A stretch of DNA of 64,000 bases, from assembly GCA_037013495.1 (NCBI GenBank), contig CM072808.1, forward strand, positions 15,626,669 to 15,690,668. The letters run 5' to 3'. Made by a program: the position numbers and the translations under genes. The notes beneath the pieces were generated by a model. That model saw only the letters and a list, made by a program, of their open reading frames with translations. It was not told where the DNA came from and made no database searches. This stretch comes from Hippophae tibetana. Taxonomy: Eukaryota > Streptophyta > Magnoliopsida > Rosales > Elaeagnaceae. Of the stretch, positions 10,161-22,490 are shown in pieces; within the stretch, counting starts at the first letter, position 1, and every line of letters begins with the position of its first letter.

Positions 10161-11951
10161 TGATGAGCGCTTGAAAATCACTAATATTATTTGATTTATT
10201 TACACTTAAATCTCATAAATAGATTTAAATTTGCATAATTGCATCATTAATTTAGTAAATTTATGTTTTCAGAATCATGGGTAAATTTTGTTATTTTTCA
10301 GGTATTTCTAGTTTCAAAATGATTCAAATGATAAACACTTAATGAATTGTATCTGAAAGCACTCATTTTCCACTAGAAGAATAAAAGAATAATCATGTAA
10401 AGCTTACATGTAAATCCAACCAGTTGTAAGCGTGAAACAAAAAGGAATTAGAGAAATACATATTAACGTGGATTGTGACATGCATTAGTGTTGGCCGCAA
10501 TGAGACCTTCTCGAATTGTGATTTCACGGGTACTAGAGTAGACATGGGCCGTAACATGGATCAAAGTTGACCATAGAGCATGAAGAAAATTTCCTCACAA
10601 CCTATATTTTTCTCCTTTTTTCTCAATCGTCCCTCACCTATATAAACACCCTTCATTTCTCTTTTAAAAGCATCCCACAATTGGTGAAGAATCAATTTGT
10701 AATGAAACAAATTATCTTTAAGAATTTGTAGTAGTTTTATTTTTTAATTTCTCTAGTTTTAGGTAGTATTTTTTTATTCGATAAATAGTATAGGCATATC
10801 TATTTGGAGTTTTTAGATCCAAATTGATAATAAAGTTATGTATATTGAAGGATACATTTGAGGTAGAAAATTTAAATGTATTCTATTAGTTACAGATTTA
10901 TTTTTAATATACTGGTCATTTATTAAATGTGAGCATATCTAACTGAATATTATAATGGTTTATTTGTTATGTTGTTATGCTTGCGAAATATTAATTTAGG
11001 TAAATATTTTAATAAAATAAATTGATTTTTATTTCTTCATTCAAGATTTATATAAAGTTATTACAGAAAATATATTGATGACATATTTTTATAATAAATA
11101 TAAAATATAAATGTTAGATTTCAAATCTGACTATCTAGATCAGATTTAGAATTATTTTCTATTTCAAAGACTTTTATAAGATTTATTATTAAAAAATATA
11201 TTGATGGTATATCTTTTTAATAAATTTAAAATTTGAAAGTTCATTTTTACATAAATAAATCTAAAATCTAATTTAGACATTTTGAGTGAGAGTCTAAATT
11301 ATGTGTTCCACCTTAAACATTGATTTAGATGGATTTTTATTTTCTTATAAATAAATAATAATTTAATTTAAATAAATTGGTATTCCCCACTTTAAGATAT
11401 TAATTGGTTTTTATTAACAAAGAATTTGATCTCTACCTAAGGATATTTTCATATAAAAAGGAAAAAATTAATAATATCATTTTATATCTAATTTAGACAT
11501 TTTGAGTGAGAGTCTAAATTATGTGTTCCACCTTAAACATTGATTTAGATGGATTGTTATTTTCTTATAAACAAATCATAATTTAATTTAAATCAATTGG
11601 TGTTCCCCACTTTAAGATATTAATTGGTTTTTATTAACAAAGAATTTGATCTCTACCTAAGGATATTTTCATATAAAAAGGAAAAAATTAATAATATCAT
11701 TTTATATCTTTAATAATCTAAATAATTTTTGGCAAGCATAATTAACTAACTAATCTATCGCATAAATAGATTTTCCAGAACTCAAATAATTGTGACAAAA
11801 TGTAGGTTATTTTTCATTTTTAAGAGTTTTATTAAATTATTTAAAATCACGTAGTTTCTCTTGAGACCAACCTTTAAAGTATACTTATTGCTTGTTACCA
11901 AGTTATTCACGCACTTATGAGCTATTACAAACATACAAAACTTGTATATCA
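10161..11951 (+). repeat. LTR A (5' LTR of element A)
   Basis: It starts TGATGAGCGCTTG and ends TATATCA, five bases before the degenerate PBS. Its family is shared with LTR A' and LTR C (similar start TGATGAGTGCTC and a shared GTTATGCTTGCGAAATATTAA-type block). A TATA-like TATATAAACACCC lies at about 10641. It carries an internal 220-bp tandem duplication. Confidence 0.82.
11268..11707 (+). repeat. 220-bp tandem duplication inside LTR A
   Basis: 11268-11487 and 11488-11707 are head-to-tail copies with only a handful of differences (for example TTTTTA versus TTGTTA). The single-copy equivalent exists in LTR A' and LTR C, so the duplication is specific to this LTR. Confidence 0.95.
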
Positions 11952-11957
11952 AGTTTT

Positions 11958-11975
11958 TGGCATCGTTTCTGGGAG
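11958..11975 (+). other. Degenerate primer-binding site of element A
   Basis: TGGCATCGTTTCTGGGAG aligns with the tRNA-Asp PBS of element 1 at 13 of 18 positions and occupies the expected place after AGTTTT. It marks the LTR end. Confidence 0.7.
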
Positions 11976-12730
11976 GAGTAGCATTTTAAATTTCTATTAT
12001 CAAAAATCTTAAAAACTTTTGTTTTGTAAATATTCATAATTTATTTTTATTTTATTTAATTAAAAAAGCATCTAGTTATTAATTCACCTAAGATATTTTA
12101 AATTAAAAAATTAAAACAAAATTGACTTTAGATATTTAATTATTTGTTAACTCAAATTCTTTTTTAGTATTTTTTAATTTTTAATTTTTAATTGTTAACT
12201 TAATTCAATTTTATTTTATTTTATTTAATTAATTAATTAATAACTAAATTTTTTATTTTATTTTATTAATTTTACTTTACTTTATTTAATTTGTTTTGTT
12301 AAATATTTTGTTTAGTAGCTCTATGTACAAACATATATTTCGTGTATGATATACCTTATCAACTTATTTAAATTATGTATTTAACTTGTAATATTGTATA
12401 ATAGATTATTTGTATCATAAATATATCATGTATTTATTTTATTTTATTTTTATCTATTATTTTTAATTACCTAGTTACTTGTTTATTTTTTTCTTTTGTT
12501 TTTTGTTCGTACTTCTAATAGTACTTATTTTTTAAAAAAATTGCTACTTTTATTTTTTTTTATTAGTGCATAAAAGATAAGAAATCTTTGAGTTAAAGAA
12601 CTTGTACTTTTTATTGTTAACAACTACAAGATCAAAATAATTTTTAAGGAGGCTCAACATTGACCCTTCAAAGAAGAAGATACAATCTTAAGTGTATATA
12701 GAAATAGGTGATGTTAGAGATAAGTAGAAA
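11976..12730 (+). other. Leader of element A
   Basis: AT-rich, with no recognisable coding content. It begins with GGAGTAGCATTTTAAATT, which is shared with the leaders of elements C (39687) and J (62708). Confidence 0.6.
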
Positions 12731-13985
12731 ATGATGGAGTTTGCAAGACATTTCATTGACAATGCTACTTCTTGCATATAACTAGAAGAGACTGTAAGGG
12801 ATTATGAATTGAAAGGGATTCATTATTTCTTTGTCTTTGTTTTCACGGTATCCCTAATGAAGACCCTCTAAACTTTATTCGAGGATTTTATACCATTGTG
12901 CAAATATTTCCACTCTAGAGAATTGATGATGACAATATTAGGATGAGATGTTTTCCTTACACACTTAAAGGCTAAAGCTAAGTCTTGGTTGATAACTCTA
13001 CAATTGGGTTCATTAACTACATGAGAGGCAGTCTATAATAAATCTATGGGTAGGTTTTATTCCCATCAAAAGACTGCCGACTTGAAGGCAAAGATATCAA
13101 CATTATTCCAAATGGATGGATAACCCTTCCATGAAACTTAGGATAGATTCAAACTCCTTTTGATCCAATGCCTACACCACAGTTTTCCACTATAGTTACA
13201 TAGCCAATTATTTTATGATGGATTGACACAACATTGTCATACATGGTTGATAATGTGATAGAAGGAACTTTGGGAGAAAAGAAAATAGAGTAAGCTTATT
13301 AGCTGTATGATTTATTCGGTACTAATTCCCAATAAAATAATTTAGAGAAGGAAGAGTAAGGGTCAATAATGTTGGCTCTAGGAACGACATGACCTTATAA
13401 CTTTTAGAATTAACTAAGTAAGTGTAACTCCTCATTATCCAAAAAATGACAAATAAAGAAGTATGTGCAGATTGTGGTACATTTGAGCATAATGTTAATG
13501 TTTGTTCTATTATTGGTGATTCTAGTGCAGGTACCTTGGATGAAGCCAATCTTATGCAAAGGTATCAATCTAACACCTACAATCATCCTAAATGAGAACC
13601 AAACAATAATGCAACAAATACCCAAAGCCAAAAACAAAGGTCATATGTAAACCAACCTTACCCACCAAATCAACCCTATAGGCCAACTTTAGAAGATAAC
13701 TTGAATGCCTCTATTCAAGTTAGTAGGGATAACCAAATGATAAATAATCATAGGTTAGATTTATTAGAGGCTTTAGTAAAAAGGGTTAGAGCTCAAGTTG
13801 AGTAGGTAGAAAAACATATAAAAAAGAAGGAACTATGAAAGTTGCCTAGTCAAGTAGAACATGTAAAGGATGTCACAATCCTTCAAAGCAGTAAGGTAGT
13901 TAACAAAGTTTTACTTGAGATGTCTAATGATTTACCATCTAATGCAAGTACTAAAGAAGGTGAAAATATGGTCTCCTAAGAAGAT
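12731..13985 (+). pseudogene. gag: gag pseudogene of element A
   Basis: Interrupted frames hold the Retrotrans_gag core of the A/C subfamily (text such as RMRCFPYTLK, SHQKTADLKAKI, QCLHHSFPL and YDGLT). A CX2CX4HX4C zinc knuckle with all four ligands (CADCGTFEHNVNVC) is at about 13465-13506. A PTLEDNLNAS linker at about 13683 and a VKDVTILQSSK-like segment lead to protease. There are stops in almost every 100 bases. Gag of this type would assemble particles in the cytoplasm; this copy cannot. Confidence 0.85.
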
Positions 13986-14189
13986 GGAGAGACAAGTTCT
14001 AATAAAGATAAACATTCCAAGAAATTATTTGGAGAGTCAACAGACATTCCCAAAATACAAAAACAAAAATTAAAATCAAAACACACCAGCCACCAATACC
14101 ATTCCCACACAGACTAAAATAATCCAAGAAAGGAAAACAATTATCTAATATTTTTACTATGCTTTCTATGGTTAATATAAATTTAACTT

Positions 14190-14900
14190 TATTAGATATG
14201 ATCAAGAATGTGTCCTCCTATGCTAAGTTCTTCAAAGAATTGAGCACTAAGAAAATGAGGTATGAACTTAATGCTAAAGTTGAAAAACCTAGGAAGTTTT
14301 ATTATTAACATTACTATAGGGGATAAGAAAGTAGCTAAGCAATGCTTGATTGAGTTGCTAGTATTAAATCTATGCAATATTCTATTTTCTTGCAATTAGG
14401 TTTAAGAGAATTAAATTCTAAAACCATGTCCCTTCAAATTATGGATAGATCTATTATCCAAAGGGAATGGTTGAGGATTTGTTGGTATAGGTAGACAAAT
14501 TAATAATATCTATTGATTTTGTGGTTCATGATATGCAAAAAATCTTAGCCTTGGACAAAGAACATACAATACTTCTTGGTAGACCATTATTAACAACTAC
14601 CAAGGCTATTATTCATGTCCAATATGATAATTTGACAATGATAGTCTTAGGAGAGACTTTTCATTTTAAAGTTTTATACTCTTTACCTATTCCTTCGATC
14701 TTTACCATTGATGAATGTTTTAACATTAATTTTATGAATAAACTTGTTCATAATAATTTTGTATAATATAGAATGGAAGACAAACTTAATGTCGCTCTTA
14801 TAGTTGAAAAGGTAGAAGATGATTTAGATGAATTAAATTTCTACCTAATACCTTATTTAGGGATGAGACCATTCCCCCTAAGTTAGAACTAAAATATTTT
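14190..14900 (+). pseudogene. pro: Aspartic protease pseudogene of element A
   Basis: The frames contain the pre-protease stretch (SYAKFFKELSTKKMRYE-like, about 14215) and a damaged active site: the DLGAS position reads D, stop, VAS at about 14347. The 81-residue frame 14521-14766 includes the second block, ILLGRPLLTTTKAII. The active-site damage alone would abolish activity. Confidence 0.8.
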
Positions 14901-15051
14901 CCTAAAACCCTAAAATATTTTCTTTTGGCATAAGGAGAAACTTACACAACCAATATTTCTTCAACTTTCTCCAAAACCCAAGAAAATGAACTTGTTAAGG
15001 TTCTTAAGAAATTTAAGAAAGTAATAGGTTAAGGTATCATGAATATTAGAA

Positions 15052-15960
15052 GCATTAGTCCAACTATGAATATGTATATGATCAATCTTGAGGATGATAC
15101 AAAACTAGTTAGAGAGGCCCAAAGAAGAATAAAGCCAATCATGTAATAGTTGGTTAAAAAGGAAATTCTAAAACTCTTAGAAGTAGGAGTCATTTATCCT
15201 ACTGTTAAGACTAGATGGGTTAGTGTAGTTCATACGGTACCATAGAAATCTAAAATAACAGTTATGAAATATGATGCGAATGCATTAGTTCCCAATAGGA
15301 TAATCATAGTATGGAGATTGCGTATATATTTTAGGAAATTGAATTTGTACACCAAGAAAGATAACTTTCCTCTTCCATTCATTGATCAGTTGTTAAAAAG
15401 ACTAGTTGAGCGTGAATTTTACTATTTTCTATACAGTCTTTTCGCATATTATCAAGTACCTATTTCACTAAATGATAATAAGAATACCACCTTCACATGT
15501 CCTTTTGGGATATTTTCTTTGATAAGGATGCCATTTGAGTTATGAAAACCCCCTACCACATTCTAGAGATGTATGATGTCAATCTTCTCAGACATGGTGA
15601 AAATATTTATTGAGGTATTTATGGATGATTTTCTTATTTTTGGAACCTTAATTGATGATTTCTTGTATAAATTGACCTTAGTCTTAGAGCATTGTAAGTC
15701 ATTTTATGGTACAACATGAGATAGTGTTAAGACATGTAATTTCGAACAAAGGAATTTAAGTTGATAAGGAAAAAATTAAATTGATTGCTAAACTATCACC
15801 CCTTACATATGTTAAAGGGATTATGGGACATGCAAGTTTCCAAAGATAAGTTATTAAATATTTTTCTAAAATAAGTCGTTCTTTATGTAATCTATTCTCA
15901 AAATATGTCTATTTTGATTTTAATGATGATTTCTTTATTGTCTTTAATACTTTGAAGGAT
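15052..15960 (+). pseudogene. pol: Reverse transcriptase pseudogene of element A
   Basis: It aligns throughout with the reverse transcriptase of element C. The start is INLEDDTKLVREAQRR, followed by a 93-residue frame at 15264-15545 with the finger and palm blocks (YFRKLNLYTKKDNFPLPFID and AYYQVPI). The catalytic motif FMDDF is still readable at 15618-15632. A region after this (about 15690) has lost the ECNLTL-equivalent stretch. Several stops and frameshifts are present. Confidence 0.87.
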
Positions 15961-16330
15961 AAATTCAATTTTTTCCCATTTTTTGACATCTAATTGATAT
16001 CTTCCTTTTGAAATAATATGTGATGCTTCTAGTTATGAGCAAAACGCTTAATGGTGCCCAAATTAATTATTCCACCATTGAGAAATAATTCTTAGTTATT
16101 GTGTTTTCCTTAGAAAAATTTAGGTCGTTCTAAATTAATTATGAATTTTTATCATATTTCTTTAAGATATATGTCAAGTAAACCTAATGCTAAGCCAAGA
16201 TTAATAAGTTGGATTTTACACTAATAAGAATTTGACATAGAGATCAAAGACAATAAAGGTAGTGAAAATTTAGTAACTAATCATCTATTTGGGTTAATTT
16301 CTAAATTCAATTCTCGTGGAGATGAGATAA
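15961..16330 (+). pseudogene. RNase H remnant of element A
   Basis: Degenerate text corresponds to the RT-RNase H region of element C: a CDAS-type block at about 16021, a later SSKPNAKPRLIS-like stretch at about 16170, and DNKGSENLVTNHLF at about 16250. It is frameshifted in several places. Confidence 0.65.
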
Positions 16331-16339
16331 AGAATAAAT

Positions 16340-17660
16340 TGTTGAAACCTTTCATGATGAACCACTATTTTCAATAGGTCCTAACCCATGGTATGCTGAC
16401 ATAGTAAATTATATTTCTATTGGTGTTCTTAGACCTAATATTTCTTCTTAGGAATCTTACATTCTTGTAGGCAATACTTCTAGGATGACCCTTGTCTTCC
16501 CAAGATTGGTCAAGATCAAATCATTTAGAGGAGTGTTCTTGAAGAGGAAAATAAGATCATTCTGAAATTTTTCATGAACTTCACCATGAGGGAAATTGTA
16601 GTGGTAAGAAAATGACCCTTAAGGTATTACAGTCTAGATTTTATTGGAAAACTATTTTAAAGATGCTCTTATATTTTTGCATGCATTATGATACATGTCA
16701 AAGTATAGGCAATATCAGTAAATGAGATGAAATTTCTTTGAAATCTAATTTAGTTCTTAAACTTTTTGATGAATGGGGATTGACTTTATGGGCCCTTTTC
16801 TCCCATCTTTTGGCAATGAATATATTCTATTTACTATTGATTATGTATCCAAGTGGGAAGATGCCATACCCACTTAACCTAATGATGCTAATGTTGTTGT
16901 GAAATTCTTGAAGGATTCAACATTTAGCAAGTTTGGGATGCCTATAACAATAACTAGTGATGGAGGGAACCATTTTTGCAACAAACTTTCTGATGGGGTA
17001 TTGAGGAAGTATAACATCACACATAGGGTGGGTAGTCCATATCATTCACAAACTTTTTGTCAAGTGAAAGCAAGTAATAAGAAAATCAAAAGGGTTATAG
17101 AACACAATGTGCACCCTTCAAGGAAGAACTGGGAAATCAAATTGAATGATTCCTTATTAGCATACCACACAACTTACAAAACACACATTGGGATGAGCCT
17201 TTACAAGTTAATCTTTGGGAAAGCATGCCACCTACCTGTTGAACTCAAATACAAGTCTTATTGAGAAATTAAAGAGTTAAACATGGATTTAGATAAAGGA
17301 AGAGAGGAGTGGTTTCTTGAACTTAGTGAGCTTGAATAGATTACGGATGAAACCTATGAAAATGAAAAGTTATACAAAGAGCATACTAAGCACTATCATT
17401 AGAGAAGCTGAGTTCGTATGTCTTTTCATTCTAAAATGAAAGTTCTTTTATTTAATTCTCATATGAGATTGTTTCTAGGAAAATTTCAATAAATGTGGGA
17501 TATATCGTTTACAATCACCCAACTATGTTCAAATGAAGCGGTGGAGTAATTTAATCCTGAGACTCAAGGAACATTCGAAGTAAATGGGCATTATGTGAAG
17601 CCTTATTTAGAAAGAGAACACAACATAGAGAAAATTGATTCCATATAGATATGTGATTCT
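16340..17660 (+). pseudogene. Integrase pseudogene of element A
   Basis: The order is an H2C2-like zinc region (about 16560-16710, damaged), the core with DFMGPF (about 16782) and SDGGNHF (about 16957), and a C-terminal tail ending near VNGHYVKPYL (about 17582). The longest frame, 16899-17264, spans the second catalytic Asp. The third catalytic residue, normally Glu in QVEVSN, reads Lys here (QVKASN, about 17060), so the D,D,E triad is broken as well as the reading frame. Unlike element C, it keeps the full core length, including the [14 protein letters not shown] segment. Confidence 0.87.
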
Positions 17661-17680
17661 TAGCACTATGATGTGGACCT

Positions 17681-17726
17681 CATCTCGCTAAGATGTTAAA
17701 CTGGCATTAGATGGGAGGCAGCCCAT
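17681..17726 (+). promoter_or_regulatory. Post-pol hairpin motif (element A copy)
   Basis: CATCTCGCTAAGATGTTAAA has a CATCT/AGATG stem, followed by ATGGGAGGCAGCCCAT with a perfect 5-bp stem (ATGGG/CCCAT). Confidence 0.75.
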
Positions 17727-19045
17727 GGTTTTTAAGTAATATTATTTTTTACTTTATTTTAACTATTTTTGGATAATATATATTTTTCATGTTATTTTCA
17801 ATTTCATGTAATTTATTTTATTTTAGTTTGTTTAATTTCCTATCAAATGAACAATGTTTATTTCATTTTATGACTATTAAATTTTATAACTGTTTGTTGA
17901 GATGTGTAAGAAGTACACAACATTTTGTTTGTGTGAATTTAAATATTTGAAATGATGGCCTGAATTTCCATATTACACTTGATCACGATCATCAAATCGG
18001 TATATTTTCTCTTCCTACTTCTTCATCTTTAATTTGTATTTGTTACATTGAGGGAAATATGTTCTAGTTTAGTGGTGGAAAAAGTTACATTTATGTAAAT
18101 TTTGGTAATTTTTAATTTTTTTTATTAAACATGTGTTTATATTTTCACTTTTTCATTTTTTTATTTATTTTTTATTTTTTATTTATTTTTTATTTTTTAT
18201 TGGTTTACAAAATATTAGGTTAATTTAAAAAAAAAAACTCTTGCAAAAGTATCATGCGTTTAGTTAATTTTAAGCAAATGATTGAATAGGTGTACTCTTA
18301 GATTAATATTTTGACCATATCATTGAGTAATGTGATAATTAGTTAGTTTTTGTCATAATTTGTACTTCATGATACAATGTTGAAATTGAGATAAACTTGA
18401 AATCGGTGCTTAAGAATCAAATAGTAGAGCCTACCTTTTTGAGAATATTTTGAACCTTTATCTTTCTATTCTGAATGGTAATATATTTTTTCTACTTTTT
18501 AAATATTTTTCTTATCAATTCAAATTGTTAGATGATCTCAATAGGTTTTGCATTGAATGTTAGGATTTTTATATCTAATAAAGTATCATATACTTATTTT
18601 TTATTACTAAAATTGTATGACTTGATTAGAAATTAAAATTTATACTTTTTTTCATTCATGCATAAATTCCACAAAAAGAGAAATATATGGGGTTCCTTTA
18701 AACTATTAGAAAAGAAAGTCAAAATTAGCTTCTGACCAAAATCCTACAAATATGTATATCCACTCTCTAAAAAACAAAAAAAAATCCCTTATAACAAAAT
18801 GAGAGAAAAACTAAAATAAAATAGAAAGAAAGAAAATAAATCCTGTTAAAGTCATTGCAATTTTATTTATTTCTAAAAGACGTACTAGAAATTTTTATTT
18901 AATGATTTTAATAGAAACATGAAAATAGTATTTGATTTTTTTATAAACTTAACATTTTATTCCTTTCAAGAGATCAAATATTACACATTATTTTGAGCCT
19001 TGACTTTGCTCGATGACTAATAAAGAGTAGGTGTGTGGGAAAGTT
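17727..19045 (+). other. 3' untranslated region between integrase and LTR B
   Basis: AT-rich, no coding content. It holds a decayed ACATTGAGG palindrome (18045-18062). Just before LTR B is a TTGCTCGATGACTAATAAAG block followed by the purine-rich GTGTGTGGGAAAG tract (19031-19043), which is also found before LTR B' (58284-58321). A family switch from element A to the LTR-B element must lie somewhere in this interval if the two are different insertions. Confidence 0.55.
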
Positions 19046-20349
19046 TGATAAGTATAATTTTATACACATTTTTAGATATCAATTCCTTTAAATTTATGTA
19101 TATTTTATTATTATAATAAACTAAAATTACTTACTTTGTATTTATTGAAAATATATTAAGTTTCTAGATTTTTTGGAATTTTTATGATTTTTATTTTAAA
19201 GATGGATGTACTTTGAAATAATGCAATTAGAAAGAAAATATCCAAAACCTTCGCTACTTACATGAACAGTGCCCTTATAATATCAAGTTACGACATGTGG
19301 CACCTTTTTATAAAGGTCAGCAGCTCAATTTTTGCATTGTGTTTCCCATTTTATGCGTGATTTTCATGTATCAACGAGCCTAATACAACTCAAAAATAGA
19401 TCAATTTTCTCATTAAATAATACCCCATAAATTAAAGTAGTATGAGAATTACATGATATTTAAGAGAAAAATTTAAAAATTACAGAAATTATAGAATTCA
19501 ATTGGCGGTAATAATTAAGAAGCAGAGGATTTAATAAGCAATTAAAGGAGTTGAATATTTGATTAAAGAACATAAATCCTTATAATTTTTTACCTTTCTT
19601 TTATTGTTTTCATTAATAATTTTTTGAATTTATTGTTTACTATGAATAGCTAATTTTATAATTAATTGTCGATGATTTCAAAGCCCTAGACATGGATTGC
19701 AATATTTAATAAGATCTGAAATATTATATTCAACTATTCTTTTCGATTATGTATTAATTCTCATTATTAATTATTTTATGAATTTATTTGATTATTTAAG
19801 TTTACAATTAAATAATCAAATCAATTCATTGTTAATGAGTTTAGGTGATTAGGTACGTAATCACTTAAATAATTAGTTATAAATTGCTTGTAATTATAAT
19901 TAGTACTAAAGATAATTAAACTAAGCTTGTGTATTTAACCTTAATTCAAATTTCTTTTTTAAAAATTAATTCTTTTGATAGATTAAATTTAGAAAGCTTA
20001 TTCTAGGTTATCTATTAAAAAGAGTTGGATTTACAACTTATTTAATTCAACAAATCGGTAAGAAGGTGTGGAGATTATTGCTTTCGTGAACTAAGTTCAA
20101 ATAATCAAATAATCGGAGAATAGGATATGTTTTTGTTGATTTGCATTATATGCTATTGGAGAGAATGATCCTACAATCGTTCTTTTATTTGAATCTTTAT
20201 CATAATATTTATATTTTTTTATTTTAATTAATATTTAGTTGTTAGATTTAATTTTCAATTTTCAAAACAAAACCCCCCCTTTTTTTATAAATAGGAGTTA
20301 GTTTTCAAAATTCTCTACGGGAAGGACTCTTACTTACTATATACTAAAT
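19046..20349 (+). repeat. LTR B (TGATAAG family)
   Basis: It matches 58322-59590 along its whole length, including start TGATAAGT, a Glu/Phe-free AT-rich body, and end TTACTTACTATATACTAAAT. Purine-rich sequence before it marks it as a 3' LTR. It stops where CACTA I begins at 20350, so the LTR end and any PBS after it are displaced or lost. Confidence 0.85.
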
Positions 20350-20935
20350 CACTACTACAAAATGTGGCACATAGGACAGTATCGATTCTACGTATAATCA
20401 ATTTAAAGTCAGTTTGGTGAAAAACCGATGCTACACATAGGACAGTATCGGTTCTACATGTCAATTGATGTTATCCACATAATTAATTTTTTTATTATAT
20501 ATAATTTTTTGGTCAATTATTATTTTATTTGAACTATTTAAAATTGAATTTGGATATATATATATATATAATATAATTTTCTTCTTTTTTTTAGTCAATT
20601 GGTTTTTAAAATTATATAATTTATAGAATTTTGTGTATTTGTTTGGATACGTACTTAATTTTATGTACATGCATGTTTTTCATACGTAGTTATCTAATTT
20701 GGATAGCATGAAAAACACAATACATAAAAGTTTTCAAAAAAATATAAAAGGTCTATAGTCAATTAAAATCTTAAAAAATAATTGACCAAAAAAATAAAAT
20801 CAAATCGTATCGTTTAATTTCAATTTTAAAAACTGTTAAAATAAAAAAAATACACATGGATACGTACTTAATTTTATGTACATATTTTTCATACGTAGTT
20901 ATCGAATTTGGATAGCATGAAAAACGCAATACAGA
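20350..20935 (+). repeat. Left terminal and subterminal region of CACTA I
   Basis: After the terminal inverted repeat, the block CATAGGACAGTATCG occurs twice (about 20371 and 20437), as expected of subterminal transposase-binding repeats. A direct repeat of about 105 bp follows (20643-20745 and 20850-20950; landmarks GATACGTACTTAATTTTATG and GGATAGCATGAAAAAC). The second copy runs directly into transposase coding sequence. Confidence 0.8.
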
Positions 20936-22490
20936 AAAGTTTTCAAAACCATTGCTGCTAATGGAATTAATCCATATAGTTCCCATAGTAGTAGATATAG
21001 TTGTTGGCCAATAATTATGGTAACATACAACCTTCCTCCCTGGTTGTGTATGAAAATAAAATTCATGATGTTAACATTATTGATCTCAAGACCAAAACAA
21101 CCCAGTGTTGATATTGATGTATATTTGCAGCCTTTGATAGATGATTTAAAGATGTTGTGGAATGATTGTGTAAATGTTTACGATGCACATAAATAAGAAC
21201 ACTTTAACTTGAGAGGGATGCCATATATGTGAACTTATCAAGACATGCAACAAAAGGTTACAAGGGATGCCATATATGTAGTGATGGCACTTCTACAACT
21301 TATCTTGTTCACAGACGAAAGATGTCTTATATAAGACATAGAAATTTTTTTCCATGTGGACACAAGTTTAGATACCAAAATAAACCATTCGATGGTGAAG
21401 AAGATCATAATCATACACCCCAACCTTTGCGAGATGTTGAGATATTAAGGCAATTGAATGGTATGACATTCAAACGATATGGAAAGATAAAAAAACTCAC
21501 TAAGGTAGGGAAACGAAATAGGTCCACTAATAAAATGGGTGAAAATGAAAATGTTACTGAATCAGTAGACCATGATTGTTGGAATAAAAAATCAATATTT
21601 TGGGAATTACCTTATTGGAAGTACCTATACATTCATCACATCTTAGATGCCATGCACATTGAGAAAAATGTATGTGAGAGCTTGATTGGTACATTACTTA
21701 ATATACCTGGAAAAACGAAGGATGGAATTAAAGCAAGACTAGATTTAAAGAAACTAGGCATGTGACCTAAATTGGCACCAAGGGTGGAAAATGATAAGAA
21801 TCGAACATACTTGCCACCAGCATCATATACAATGTCAACAAAAGAGAAGGATGTGTTTTGTAAATGTTTGGTAGGTGTGAAATTTCCTGATGGTTACTCA
21901 TCCAACTTAAGAAATTTTGTGTCTATCACTAATAAGAAACTTTATGGATTGAAATCACATGACTATATATCTTAATGCAACAGTTATTACCAGTTGCTAT
22001 TAGATCAATTCTTCCAAAATATGTTCGATTATCAATAATTCATCTTTGTTCATTCTTCAATACAATATGCAAGAAATCTATATCAATTGAAAAATATTTT
22101 CCTCTTTCTTTCTTCGATATAATGATTCACTTGTGCGTTCATTTAGTTCAAGAGGTTCAATTGTGTGGTCCTACTTACTTAAGGTGGATGTATCCTTTTG
22201 AGAGATATATGTAAGTCCTTAAAGGATATGTAAATAATAGAAATCGAATTGAAGGATGCATGATGGAACCTTACATTGCTAAATAGGCCATTGATTTTTG
22301 TTCTGAATACTTTAGTGGTCGCACTAAAATTGGGAATCCTATGCACAAGTTGTTCTTAGAACGTCACATGATCCAAGTAGGTAACCCTCTGCTTGGTAGA
22401 ATTAATAAATTGTTTATTGATCGCACTCAATGGGAAAAAGCACACCAAATCATTTTGGTAAATAATAATGAGGCACAACTGTACATAGAG
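20936..22490 (+). pseudogene. TNP2-type transposase pseudogene with DUF4218 region (CACTA I)
   Basis: This would encode the transposase that cuts and joins CACTA ends. Coding similarity starts in mid-protein (SSRYSCWPIIMVTYNLPPWL, 20982), so the N-terminal third is missing. The DIDVYLQPLIDDLK block (about 21115) follows, then a scrambled stretch where GGATGCCATATATGT is repeated. The frame 21229-21765 contains ATKGYKGCHIC, GHKFR, WELPYWKYLYIHHILD and DAMHIEKNVCESLIGT. Two more frames hold LPPASYTMS and, at 21975-22214, DUF4218 text (SFFNTICKK, SFFDIMIHLCVHLVQEVQ, GPTYLRWMYPFERYM). Stops at 21763, 21973 and 22212 break it. Confidence 0.88.

Larger units (their letters stand above)
10161..19045 (+). 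mobile_element. Element A: decayed Ty3/gypsy element with gag-pol
   Basis: LTR A (10161-11951), a degenerate PBS, gag, protease, reverse transcriptase, RNase H, integrase, the post-pol motif and a long 3' untranslated region are in normal order on the plus strand. Dozens of stops make it old. The flank AATAT (10156-10160) is the candidate left target duplication. The LTR at the right (B, from 19046) is not the same family as LTR A, so the right half is either recombinant or belongs to a different insertion. Confidence 0.8.
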
